Position numbers and translations under genes: made by a program
Shown: piece by piece, positions 48,451-56,470 of the stretch
How positions within the stretch are numbered: the first letter of the stretch is position 1
Layout of the letters: each line of letters opens with the position of its first letter
The notes under the pieces: model-generated
Told to the model about the DNA's origin: nothing
The model's database searches: none
What the model saw: the letters and a program-made list of their open reading frames with translations, nothing else
Source: Streptomyces rhizosphaerihabitans
Lineage (GTDB): Bacteria > Actinomycetota > Actinomycetes > Streptomycetales > Streptomycetaceae
Assembly: GCF_025399795.1 (NCBI RefSeq)
Contig: NZ_JAODTZ010000001.1
Coordinates: 124,001 to 188,000 of the forward strand
Length of the DNA stretch: 64,000 nt
Reading direction: 5' to 3'

Positions 48451-48933
48451 TCGCCCTCCCCTCGAGACCTCGCAGCAACTCCAGGGTTCTCTCGGCGTAC
48501 TAGGTGCTCTTCCGATTCCGTGCTGACTGCTCGGCGCTTCCCGTGAACCGCTCCCGTGAACCGCTTCACGCCGTACTGCTTGGTAGCTTCCTGCGTAACG
48601 CCCCCGCCACTGAATCACAGCGCGCTCCCCACTCGGTACACAGGGTCAACAAAAAATGGCCCCTGTGACTCAAGTCACAACAGAACATGAGCAATTGAGT
48701 GGAGTTTCTGCATTTCAGTGTGCGTTTACCGAATGCATTATTGGACGACTGTGCAGAACCTGTGCACTCTTGCGCCCACTGAATGAGTACGCATGAGAGT
48801 ACGGCCCTCCCGTCTCCGCTTCCGTCCACCCCGCCCCGGCCCGGTTCCCGGTTCCCCTCCGTCCCCGGACCTAGGTCCAGGTTCGGGCCGAGGTCCGATG
48901 CGCCGCCACCGGAGCGGAGACTAGCGTTTCGGC
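48451..48933. promoter_or_regulatory. divergent region with BldD-like box before cdgB
   Basis: A 483-base, comparatively AT-rich stretch without a gene. TGTGACTCAAGTCACA (48664-48679) has perfect 7-bp arms around CA and matches the BldD-type GTGAC...GTCAC pattern. Direct CTTCCGTGAACCGC/TCCCGTGAACCGCTT duplicates lie near 48538-48570. The box is about 215 bases upstream of cdgB and 255 upstream of the flavin reductase gene. Confidence 0.6.
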
Positions 48934-49497
48934 GTGCTCACGACTTCCCCTGCCCTTCCCGTCACCCCGTCCGTGCATGCTGAGGGGGTGAGCAACGACG
49001 AGTTCCGCGCCGCCATGACCCGGCTGGCCGCGGGTGTGGTCCTGGTGACCGCGCACGAGCCCGCACTGGCCCCGGACGGACCGGGCGGCGAGGACGTCGG
49101 CATGACCGCGACCGCGTTCATGTCCGTCTCCCTGGACCCGCCGCTCGTCCTGGTCAGTCTGCGCGAGGGCTCCCGGATGGACGACCTGCTCGACGAACAG
49201 CCCCTGTGGGGCGTCTCCGTGCTCTCGGAGAGCCAGCGCCACATCGCGGGCCGCTTCTCCATGAAGGGCCGCATCAGCGACCGGCTCCTCTTCGAGGACA
49301 TCCCGTACGTCCGCGGCGGAACGTCCGGGGCGCTCCTGGTGGGCGGCGCCCTGGCGACCCTGGAGTGCCGCACCGAGCAGCGGATTCCCGCGGGCGACCA
49401 CACCCTCGTCATCGGCCGCGTCCTGACGGCCCACGTGCCGAGCGCGGACGGCGGCCCCCTGACGTACTTCAAGGGCCGCTACCGGCAACTGGGCTGA
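48934..49497 (+). CDS. flavin reductase family protein
   Basis: A 187-residue FMN-binding split-barrel protein. FRAAMTRLAAGVVLVTAHEP, GMTATAFMSVSLDPPLVLVSL and GVSVLSESQRHIAGRFSMKG are the usual blocks of NADH:FMN oxidoreductases that feed reduced flavin to partner monooxygenases. The start is GTG at 48934. The convergent ECF41 sigma gene ends 26 bases beyond its stop. The partner enzyme is not identified here. Confidence 0.85.
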   Translation: MLTTSPALPVTPSVHAEGVSNDEFRAAMTRLAAGVVLVTAHEPALAPDGPGGEDVGMTATAFMSVSLDPPLVLVSLREGSRMDDLLDEQPLWGVSVLSESQRHIAGRFSMKGRISDRLLFEDIPYVRGGTSGALLVGGALATLECRTEQRIPAGDHTLVIGRVLTAHVPSADGGPLTYFKGRYRQLG

Positions 49498-49523
49498 GGC
49501 GGCCTCCAGCAGGGCGGGCCGGT

Positions 49524-50474
49524 TCAGCGGTCCAGGACGGTGACGTCGAGGACCGCCAGTCGCTCCGGGTCGTTGACGATGTCGATCACGGCGATCCTGC
49601 CGTGTACGACCGTGAACGCGAGAACACCGGCCGGACGTCCCCCGGCGACCACCACGACACCCGCGACGCCGTTCACGAGGGCGGGCCGCGCGATGCGGGC
49701 CAGGTGCGCGAAGCTGCTCGCGTTGGACGCCACTGCGACGGCACCCGCCGTCACACCCCGCTCCGAGCGGGCCACGACATCCGGGTCCAGGACGGCGACG
49801 AGCGCCTCGAAGTCGCCTTCGCGGGCCGCGGCGAGAAACGCCTCGACGATCTCCCGCTGCTGGACCGGATCGGCGTCCGACACCGGCGCGCCGCCCTGCA
49901 CCCGGCGGCGGGCCCGGCTGGCCAGCTGACGGGAGGCCGCGGGCGTCCGGCCCAGGACGGCCGCGATCTCGTCGAACGGCACGGCGAACAGGTCGTGCAG
50001 AACGAAGGAGAGCCGCTCGGCGGGCGTCAGCGTCTCCAGGACGACGAGCAGGGCGAGGCCGACCGAGTCGGCGATCAGCGCCTCCTGCTCCGGGTCGACC
50101 CCGCTGAGGGGGCTGAGCACCGGATCGGGCATCCGCACTCCCTGCCACTCGGCCGCCGGCTCCAGCGGCTCCTCCCTCCGGGTCCTGCGCGATCGCAACA
50201 TGTCCAGGCAGACCCGGCCCACCACGGTCGTCAGCCAGCCCCCGAGATTGCCGACCCCGCTCGCGTCGGCGCGGCTGAGCTTCAGCCACGCCTCCTGCAC
50301 GGCGTCGTCGGCCTCGGCGAACGAGCCGAGCATGCGGTAGGCGACGGCACGCAGCCGGCTGCGGTGGCTCTCGAACCGTGCGGCGAGGAACTCGACGCCG
50401 TCCTGCGCGTACGCTTCCCCGCCGTCCGCCGTCCGCGCGTCCTTCGGGAAGTCCTCGTGGGCACTGCCGCTCAT
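49524..50474 (-). CDS. ECF41-type sigma factor (SigJ-like) with SnoaL tail
   Basis: RNA polymerase sigma factor of 316 residues. Sigma-2 (about residues 25-95: LRAVAYRMLGSFAEADDAVQ EAWLKLSRAD) and sigma-4 (about 130-195: TLTPAERLSFVLHDLFAVPF DEIAAVLG) are followed by a ~110-residue SnoaL-like domain. That tail in ECF41 replaces an anti-sigma factor and tunes activity. ATG at 50474. A textbook ECF41 promoter precedes it, so it is likely autoregulated. The conserved partner oxidoreductase or decarboxylase of ECF41 is not adjacent; the convergent flavin reductase may or may not substitute. Confidence 0.92.
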   Translation of the reverse strand: MSGSAHEDFPKDARTADGGEAYAQDGVEFLAARFESHRSRLRAVAYRMLGSFAEADDAVQEAWLKLSRADASGVGNLGGWLTTVVGRVCLDMLRSRRTRREEPLEPAAEWQGVRMPDPVLSPLSGVDPEQEALIADSVGLALLVVLETLTPAERLSFVLHDLFAVPFDEIAAVLGRTPAASRQLASRARRRVQGGAPVSDADPVQQREIVEAFLAAAREGDFEALVAVLDPDVVARSERGVTAGAVAVASNASSFAHLARIARPALVNGVAGVVVVAGGRPAGVLAFTVVHGRIAVIDIVNDPERLAVLDVTVLDR

Positions 50475-50513
50475 CGCTGGTCACCACTCCTTGTCGCGGG
50501 CCGTCATGAAGGT

Positions 50514-50540
50514 GACGGACCACGCGGCGAGGATGTGACA
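50514..50540 (-). promoter_or_regulatory. ECF41 autoregulatory promoter
   Basis: On the minus strand TGTCACA (50540-50534), sixteen bases, then CGTC (50517-50514) matches the known ECF41 promoter pattern. It ends about 40 bases before the sigma factor ATG. Confidence 0.8.
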
Positions 50541-50627
50541 GCCGGGCCGAAGCGGGTGGTGCGGCCGGGCGGAGGTGGTGGCCGGGCCGGGGGGCGCGGG
50601 TCCAGGACCTGATCCAAACGACAGGCC

Positions 50628-51056
50628 CTAGCCCCAGTCGCGTCCCGTGCGGCCGCGCTTGGTGTCGGAGCGCTGCTTCTTCTCGCGCAGACGTCGTTCG
50701 TTGATGCCCCGGGGGATGCGGGTGGCGCGGCGCGGCTTGGGCGGCGGCGCGGTGGCCTCGGCGAGAAGGGAGGCCAGGCGTACGGCCGCCGTCTCGCGGT
50801 TGCGCCACTGGGAGCGGTGCTCGGAGGAGCGGACGCTGATCACCCCGTCGACGAGCCGTCCCGCCAGCTTCGCGAGGGCGCGGTCCTTCCACACGGGCGG
50901 CAGCGCCTCCGTGCTCGCGAGGTCGAAGCGGAGCTCGACCTGCGAGTCGCTGGTGTTGACGTGCTGCCCGCCCGGCCCGCCGGAGCGCGAGAAACGCCAC
51001 ATGAGCTCGGCCTCGGGCAGGGAGACGGAGCCGCGGATGACATAGGGACCGGACAT
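50628..51056 (-). CDS. arfB: peptidyl-tRNA hydrolase ArfB (YaeJ-like)
   Basis: Ribosome-rescue release-factor homologue of 142 residues that frees peptides from stalled ribosomes. The catalytic GGQ is at residues 29-31 within FSRSGGPGGQHVN. The basic C-terminal tail (RRLREKKQRSDTKRGRTGR) would enter the empty mRNA channel. The start is ATG at 51056 (MSGPYVIRGSVSLPE). The longer upstream frame is not conserved. A tandem repeat and the terD promoter lie upstream. Confidence 0.9.
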   Translation of the reverse strand: MSGPYVIRGSVSLPEAELMWRFSRSGGPGGQHVNTSDSQVELRFDLASTEALPPVWKDRALAKLAGRLVDGVISVRSSEHRSQWRNRETAAVRLASLLAEATAPPPKPRRATRIPRGINERRLREKKQRSDTKRGRTGRDWG

Positions 51057-51103
51057 GTGTTCATGGTCGCGTGCCCGGCCGGTCCGCGTCACCCGGTTTT
51101 CGT

Positions 51104-51139
51104 CGTCTCTCGGGGTGAAGCGCGTCTCTCGGGGTGAAG
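51104..51139. repeat. 17-bp direct repeat upstream of arfB and terD
   Basis: CGTCTCTCGGGGTGAAG occurs exactly at 51104-51120 and 51123-51139, with two bases between. It lies between the divergent arfB and terD genes and could be an operator for either. Confidence 0.6.
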
Positions 51140-51172
51140 AGGGGAGTCTGGGTAAAAAAGGTAAAGACAGGC

Positions 51173-51199
51173 GGAACCTCGGGTACCCCCCTTGGCGTT
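51173..51199 (+). promoter_or_regulatory. ECF-sigma-like promoter of terD
   Basis: GGAACC (51173-51178) and CGTT (51196-51199) are separated as in promoters of the SigE/SigR group of ECF sigma factors (GGAAC, ~18 bases, GTT). It lies about 70 bases upstream of the terD ATG, which suits a stress-inducible gene. By-eye match only. Confidence 0.45.
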
Positions 51200-51267
51200 C
51201 ATAGAGGTGACGGTAGCTTCGTCCCCAGTACGAAGCCCGTACGTCACGAGGGAAGGGACTCCCAACA

Positions 51268-51843
51268 ATGGCTGTAAGCCTGTCCAAGGGTGGCAACGTC
51301 TCGCTCACCAAGGAGGCTCCGGGCCTGACCGCCGTCACCGTGGGCCTTGGCTGGGATGTCCGCACCACCACGGGCACCGAGTTCGACCTCGACGCCTCGG
51401 CCATCGCGGTCAACCCCCAGGGCAAGGTCTACTCGGACGCCCACTTCGTCTTCTTCAACAACAAGCAGACCCCGGACCAGACCATCGTCCACACCGGTGA
51501 CAACCGGACGGGCGAGGGCGCCGGCGACGACGAGGCGATCAACGTCAACCTGGCGGGCCTCCCCGCCGACGTCGAGAAGATCGTCTTCCCGGTCTCCATC
51601 TACGACGCGGAGACCCGGACGCAGAACTTCGGCCAGGTCCGCAACGCCTACATCCGCATCGTCAACCAGGCCGGCGGCGCCGAGATCGCCCGCTACGACC
51701 TCTCCGAGGACGCGGCCACCGAGACCGCCATGGTCTTCGGCGAGCTCTACCGCAACGGCGCGGAGTGGAAGTTCCGCGCGGTCGGCCAGGGCTACGCCTC
51801 GGGCCTGGCGGGTATCGCGCAGGACTTCGGCGTCAGCATCTGA
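51268..51843 (+). CDS. terD: TerD-family tellurium/stress resistance protein
   Basis: Calcium-binding beta-sandwich protein of 191 residues. GVSLSKGG-type opening ([17 protein letters not shown]), [20 protein letters not shown] with calcium-ligand aspartates, [19 protein letters not shown] and [20 protein letters not shown] are standard TerD blocks. It is cytosolic or membrane-associated and acts in stress signalling. ATG at 51268 after GGAAGGGA. It stands alone here with its own promoter and terminator, typical for one of several Streptomyces terD paralogues. Confidence 0.95.
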   Translation: MAVSLSKGGNVSLTKEAPGLTAVTVGLGWDVRTTTGTEFDLDASAIAVNPQGKVYSDAHFVFFNNKQTPDQTIVHTGDNRTGEGAGDDEAINVNLAGLPADVEKIVFPVSIYDAETRTQNFGQVRNAYIRIVNQAGGAEIARYDLSEDAATETAMVFGELYRNGAEWKFRAVGQGYASGLAGIAQDFGVSI

Positions 51844-51862
51844 TCCTGAGCACCCGCACGAC

Positions 51863-51899
51863 GAGAGGAGCCCCCGGACTTCGGCCGGGGGCTCCTCTC
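51863..51899 (+). terminator. terD terminator
   Basis: A perfect 15-bp hairpin (GAGAGGAGCCCCCGG at 51863-51877, loop ACTTCGG, complement at 51885-51899) lies 20 bases after the terD stop. Confidence 0.85.
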
Positions 51900-52003
51900 A
51901 TGCGGCCACCCCGCCCGCGACGCCCGGCAGTTGAACCGCTCGCGACGCCGGAGACCGTGCTCCGTGACGCCGGACACCTGCACCCATCGCGACGCCCGGC
52001 GGC

Positions 52004-53413
52004 TCACGGGTGGGCCGGCTTGCCCTTTCCGTACAGCCAGTTCTTCCAGATCCCGCTGAAATCCTTGTCCGGCGCGGCCTTCTCGACGTACGCGGTGAAG
52101 TCGGCCGTGTCCGCGTTCGCGTGGCGATGGGTGGCGGCCCAGCCCTGGACGATGTCGTAGAAGGTGTCGTCGCCCACCAGTTGGCGAATCTTGTGCAGGA
52201 CCATCGCCCCGCGGTAATAGACGGGCGGGTCGGAGATCTGCGCGGCGCCGGGCGGGTCTGCGGGCGGGAAGGCCCAGATCTCGCTGCTGTCGACGGGTTC
52301 GTAATAGTCGCCCTTGTAGAGGGAGTCGAAGATCTCGTCGGCCGTGTCGCCGCCGTGGTCCTCCTGCCACAACCACTCCGCGTAGGTGGCGAACCCCTCG
52401 TTGAGCCACATGTCCCGCCAGGACTTCGGGGTGACCGAGTCGCCGAACCACTGATGGGCCAGTTCGTGGACCAGGGTCTTGGTGTCGGGGGCGCCGGGGA
52501 AGACGGGGCGCGTCTGGGTCTCCAGGGCGTAGCCCGCGTCGTCGGGGCGGTCCACGATCGCCCCGGTGGAGGAGAAGGGGTACGGGCCGAAGTTGGTCTC
52601 CTCCCAGTCCATGATCTCCGGGATCCCCCCGAGCACCTTCTTGCTCGCCTGCGTCTGGGTCGGGTCCACCGCCACGTAGACCGGCAGCCCCTTCTCGGTC
52701 GTCGAGCGGGTGATGTCGTATCTGCCGATCGCGAGCGTCGCCACATAACTCGCCATCGGTTCGGCCGTGTGCCAGGCGTAGGTCGTACGGCCCTTCGCGG
52801 TCGCCTCGCTCGTCAGCTCACCGTTGGAGACGGCCTGGAAACCCTTCGGGACGGTGATCCTGACGTCGTACGCCGCCTTGTCGAAGGGGTGGTGGTTGCC
52901 GGGGAACCAGGCCATGGACCCTGTGGGCTCCCCGAGGGCGAGGGCGCCGTCGGCCGTGCGCAGCCAGCCCTCCTTCGAGGTGTCGGGATCGGTGATCGTC
53001 TCGGGGGTGCCGGAGTAGCGGACCGTCGTACGGAACGTCCTCCCCTTGTCGAGGTCGTCGTGCGGGCGCACGGTCAGCTCCTGGCCCGCCCGGCTCCAGC
53101 CGGCGCCGCGGCCCTCGACGGTGACGTCAACGACGTGCAGTCCCCGCAGGTCGAGATGGAAGGCGCTGAGGTCCGTCAGGGCCCGCGCGGTGATCTCGGC
53201 CGTCCCCGTCAGCCGCTTGTCCCGGGGGTCGTAGGAGAGGGTCAGCCCGTAGTGCGTGACGTCGTACCCGCCGTTGCCCATCTTCGGGAAGTACGGGTCG
53301 CCGACACCGGCCGCGCCGGGCTTCCCGTGCACGTCGTCCCCGCCGCAGGCGGTGAGGCCGGCGACGAGCGTGAGGGCCAGGGCAAAGGGGACGGTGAAGG
53401 AAGATCGGGGCAC
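52004..53413 (-). CDS. M1-family aminopeptidase lipoprotein
   Basis: Secreted zinc metallopeptidase of 469 residues. The signal peptide ends in a lipobox LTAC (ALTLVAGLTAC), so the protein is probably tethered outside the membrane. The zinc site is HELAHQWF at residues 316-323, with the second glutamate E339 in NEGFATYAEW. The upstream GxMxN-like exopeptidase segment is GSMAWFPGNHHP and a TTTRLL-like beta domain precedes it. GTG at 53413; the frame extending beyond is GC-rich noise. It is smaller than full M1 enzymes because it lacks the C-terminal helical domain. Confidence 0.9.
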   Translation of the reverse strand: MPRSSFTVPFALALTLVAGLTACGGDDVHGKPGAAGVGDPYFPKMGNGGYDVTHYGLTLSYDPRDKRLTGTAEITARALTDLSAFHLDLRGLHVVDVTVEGRGAGWSRAGQELTVRPHDDLDKGRTFRTTVRYSGTPETITDPDTSKEGWLRTADGALALGEPTGSMAWFPGNHHPFDKAAYDVRITVPKGFQAVSNGELTSEATAKGRTTYAWHTAEPMASYVATLAIGRYDITRSTTEKGLPVYVAVDPTQTQASKKVLGGIPEIMDWEETNFGPYPFSSTGAIVDRPDDAGYALETQTRPVFPGAPDTKTLVHELAHQWFGDSVTPKSWRDMWLNEGFATYAEWLWQEDHGGDTADEIFDSLYKGDYYEPVDSSEIWAFPPADPPGAAQISDPPVYYRGAMVLHKIRQLVGDDTFYDIVQGWAATHRHANADTADFTAYVEKAAPDKDFSGIWKNWLYGKGKPAHP

Positions 53414-53737
53414 ATCCGCGATCCTAGGCCGCCTCTCCCCCGCGGGCGGGGCAAATCGTCCCCCACCGGTCGCACACCTCCGAAGCCGACCGGAATACGC
53501 GGCCCGGGTGCCACCGACTCGGCAGGCGCCCCCGACCCCGCGTCCCCGGTCGGCTCCGGACCCCGCCCCGCTGCCCCAGAACGGCCCTGAATCCCCAGGC
53601 CCCACCCCCAAGAACAGTGCTGAACCAGCCCTCCGGCCCCACCCCCAGAACAGTCCTGACCCCCGGGCCCGCTACCCGACGGCGGCCGGAAACCGACGGG
53701 CGGGGAGCGGTACGCCCGGCGTGACACCATCACCTAC
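53414..53737. repeat. intergenic region with diverged ~40-bp repeats
   Basis: The 324-base gap between divergent genes is C-rich and holds three diverged copies of CCCCAGAACNGNCCTGA: near 53574, 53607 (CCCCCAAGAACAGTGCTGAA) and 53643 (CCCCCAGAACAGTCCTGAC). They are separated by GGCCCCAC-type spacers. No gene or clear promoter is seen. Confidence 0.55.
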
Positions 53738-54238
53738 GTGCTCGACATCGGCTATGCCCTCTCCAACCGCTTCCCCGACCCCCCGCAGACCGACTACCGT
53801 CGCGCGGACGTCCACGCGCTGCGGCACGACCTGTTCTGCGGCGACGTCTACCTCGCCGACACCAAGACGGACCGGGAGGTGTCCACGGGCTGGGGATGGG
53901 TGCCGGTGCTCGACTTCGCGTGGGCGCTGTGCGACATCGTGGAGCAGCTCGACCGCGACCCGCTCGGCAGCCGGGCCTCCCGCCCCCAGCAGGCGGAACT
54001 GGACTTCACCGAGTCGACCGACCGCATGCTCTTCGAGCGCCGCTTCGGCTGGGTGGACGTCGAGGCCGACTGGATGCATCGCGACGAGGAGCCGCTGACC
54101 TTCTCCCACACCGAGCTCCGCCGCGAGGCCCGTGACTTCCTGCACGACCTGCTCGCGGACCTCACGGACCTGCACGACGACCTCGCCGAGAACCCGGCGA
54201 TCTGGACTCTGCAGGCCCGCTTCCCCCGCGTCTCCTAG
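53738..54238 (+). CDS. hypothetical actinobacterial protein
   Basis: A 166-residue soluble acidic protein with no signal peptide. It begins LDIGYALSNRFPDPPQTDYRR and has a Trp-rich central segment (STGWGWVPVLDFAWALCDI) and a helical C-terminus (REARDFLHDLLADLTDLHDD LAENP). GTG at 53738. It resembles conserved Streptomyces hypotheticals, but no function is known. Confidence 0.7.
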   Translation: MLDIGYALSNRFPDPPQTDYRRADVHALRHDLFCGDVYLADTKTDREVSTGWGWVPVLDFAWALCDIVEQLDRDPLGSRASRPQQAELDFTESTDRMLFERRFGWVDVEADWMHRDEEPLTFSHTELRREARDFLHDLLADLTDLHDDLAENPAIWTLQARFPRVS

Positions 54239-54320
54239 TCCCCGTCCGAACCCGGCCTTCTAGCCCACGCCGACGTTCCCCGGAGCTTCCGGGGAATCCC
54301 GGGGACTGCCGAGGAAGGTC

Positions 54321-55043
54321 TCAGACCTCCTCCGCGCCCCCGTCCACCCGTACCCCCAGCGCCGCCGCCAGCACCGGCGCCAGGTCCAGGAGCTGGGCCG
54401 GGCTGATGACCGCGCCCGCGAGCCGGTCCACGCCCCGCGCGATGTCCAGCTCCGCCGCCGCGCGCAGGTCCACGTCCACGAGGGTGGCCTCGGTGAGGTC
54501 CGCCCCCTTCAGGACGCAGTCCACGAACTCCACCCGCTCCAGGCGGGCGCCCCCGAAGTCGGGCTCGACCAGGACACAGCTCTCGAAGACGACGTCCTTC
54601 AGCCTCGCCTTGCGCAGATTCAGATAGTCGATCTTCCCGCCGCGCACGACCACCCGCTCCAGGACGGAGCCGTGCAGCTGCACTCCGCCGAGGCGGGCGT
54701 CGATCACCTCGACGTCACGCAGCGTCGACTCGGCGAGATCGGTGCCCACACCCCGTATGCCCGTCAGGACGGAGTCCAGCACGCGCGCGTGGTGCAGCCG
54801 CGTCTCGTCCAGCGCGCAGCCCGTCAGCGCGCAGTCCATGAAGCGGGCTCCCCCGCCGTCCTGCCCGGCGAAGTCCGCGTCCCGGAACTCCAGCCCGTCG
54901 TAGTCACCGTCCGGCTCCAGCTCCGCGCCGTCGTACGGCTCCAGCACCGGCAGCCGCACCTCCGGCCGCCGTGCCGCCTTCAGGCCCGTCCCCGGCGCCT
55001 TCGCACCCGTACCGCCGCGCCCGCCCGCCACTCTCCTCGCCAT
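54321..55043 (-). CDS. pentapeptide-repeat protein
   Basis: A 240-residue protein with roughly 20 A(D/N)LxX-type pentapeptides between residues ~40 and ~205 (for example LDETRLHHARVLDSVLTGIR, then VEFVDCVLKGADLTEATLVD). They should form a right-handed quadrilateral beta helix. Some such proteins mimic DNA and protect gyrase; nothing here shows that. ATG at 55043 with a basic N-terminus. It is divergent from the FAD enzyme at 55181. Confidence 0.85.
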   Translation of the reverse strand: MARRVAGGRGGTGAKAPGTGLKAARRPEVRLPVLEPYDGAELEPDGDYDGLEFRDADFAGQDGGGARFMDCALTGCALDETRLHHARVLDSVLTGIRGVGTDLAESTLRDVEVIDARLGGVQLHGSVLERVVVRGGKIDYLNLRKARLKDVVFESCVLVEPDFGGARLERVEFVDCVLKGADLTEATLVDVDLRAAAELDIARGVDRLAGAVISPAQLLDLAPVLAAALGVRVDGGAEEV

Positions 55044-55180
55044 GCGCCCATCCTGCCCGCCCCCACTGACAATCGGCGCCTACCTGCGAGAACTCCCCGC
55101 ATGTCACATTCCGGGGTCCTCGACCCGTCATAGACGCAGGCCCCGAAGCACAGGACCCCGAGCAGAGGAGAGCTCCAGCC

Positions 55181-56347
55181 ATGCATCGCATCACCGTCAT
55201 CGGCGGCGGCTTCGCCGGACTCACCGCCGCCATCACCGCCGCCGAGGCGGGTGCCGAGGTCACCGTTTACGAAGCGCACCACACCCTCGGCGGGCGGGCC
55301 CGGACCGCCGAGGGCCCGTACCGGACGAACGAGGGACCGCACGCCCTCTACAGCGCCGGGCCGCACTGGACCTGGCTCAAGCAGCGCGACCTGATCGGGG
55401 CGCTCGCCCCGATCCCGCCCCTGGAGGCCGCCCGGCTGCGGCTGCGCCACAAGGGCGCGCTGCGCCGCACCCCGCCCTTCGCGATGCTCAAGCTGCTGCG
55501 CCGCTCCTGCCAGCAGGCTCCCGCGGACGCCGACTTCATGACCTGGGCGACCGGGCAGGCCGGCGCGGAGGGCGCGCGGGCCGCCGCGCACTACTCCGCC
55601 GTCGCCCTCTTCCATCACGACCCCGGTTCGCTGTCCGCGGCGTTCGTCCAGGAGCGGCTGCGCCGGGCCATGAAACTGCCGACGGAGGCGAACTGCCCCC
55701 GGGGCGGCTGGGCGAACGTCATCGACCGGATGGCGGGGCGGGCCTGGAACCTCGGCGTACGGATGGAGACGCTGGCCCAGGTGGACGCCGTCCCCGCGGA
55801 CCGGGGTCCGGTCATCGTCGCCACCTCGCTCGACGCCGCCCGGCGCCTCCTCAAGGACGCGTCGCTGACCTGGACGAGCGGCCGTACCGCCCTCGTGGAC
55901 CTGGCGCTGCGGAGCCGCCGAGGCGACGCGTTCGCCGTCTCCGACCTGGACGCGCCGGGCTGGATCGAGCGGTTCACCGCCCGGGACCGCACGCTCGCCC
56001 CGGCCGGGGAGCAGCTCCTCCAGGGGCAGATCCCGATCGCCCCGGGCGAGACCGGGGCACACGGCGTCGCCCGCGCCGAGCAGTTGCTCGACCTCGCCTT
56101 CGAGGGCTGGCGCGAGCGGGTCACCTGGCGGCGCGCGAGCGTCTCGAACGGCCGCACGGGCGCGGTCGACCTGCCCGGCACCAGCTGGCGGGACCGTCCG
56201 CGCATCGACCGCGGTGACGGCGTCTACCTCGTGGGCGACCAGGTCGCCGCCCCCGGCGTGCTCTCGGAGGTGTCCTTCAACAGTGCGATGGAGGCCGTGG
56301 CGCTGGCCCTGCGCATCCGGGAGCGCCTTGACCTCAAGCGAGCTTGA
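55181..56347 (+). CDS. FAD-dependent amine-oxidase/phytoene-desaturase-like protein
   Basis: A 388-residue flavoprotein. The dinucleotide motif ITVIGGGFAGLTAAITAAEAG begins at residue 4, followed by the GG doublet HHTLGGRARTAEG. The C-terminal FAD motif is GDGVYLVGDQVAAPGVLSEVSF. The overall pattern is that of NAD(P)-binding carotenoid/protoporphyrinogen oxidase relatives; the substrate is unknown. ATG at 55181. The last six codons and the stop lie inside the SoxR box that serves the next gene. Confidence 0.85.
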   Translation: MHRITVIGGGFAGLTAAITAAEAGAEVTVYEAHHTLGGRARTAEGPYRTNEGPHALYSAGPHWTWLKQRDLIGALAPIPPLEAARLRLRHKGALRRTPPFAMLKLLRRSCQQAPADADFMTWATGQAGAEGARAAAHYSAVALFHHDPGSLSAAFVQERLRRAMKLPTEANCPRGGWANVIDRMAGRAWNLGVRMETLAQVDAVPADRGPVIVATSLDAARRLLKDASLTWTSGRTALVDLALRSRRGDAFAVSDLDAPGWIERFTARDRTLAPAGEQLLQGQIPIAPGETGAHGVARAEQLLDLAFEGWRERVTWRRASVSNGRTGAVDLPGTSWRDRPRIDRGDGVYLVGDQVAAPGVLSEVSFNSAMEAVALALRIRERLDLKRA

Positions 56348-56350
56348 GGT
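56328..56350 (+). promoter_or_regulatory. SoxR box and -35 element for the quinone reductase gene
   Basis: TTGACC (56328-56333) begins a 20-bp palindrome (ACCTCAAGC, GA, GCTTGAGGT; 56331-56350) typical of MerR-family SoxR operators with elongated spacers. The box overlaps the end of the upstream FAD gene and lies about 120 bases before the quinone reductase ATG. From memory, the S. coelicolor SoxR regulon includes an oxidoreductase in this neighbourhood. Confidence 0.8.
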
Positions 56351-56470
56351 TGAAAAGTGGTTACTCCACCGACCTCGCGAGGCGCCCTCCCGGGCCTGAG
56401 GGACCTGAGGGACCTGAGGCCTCGCAAGCCTCATGGACCTCGCAGGCCTCGTAGATTTTGAGGAGCCCTG

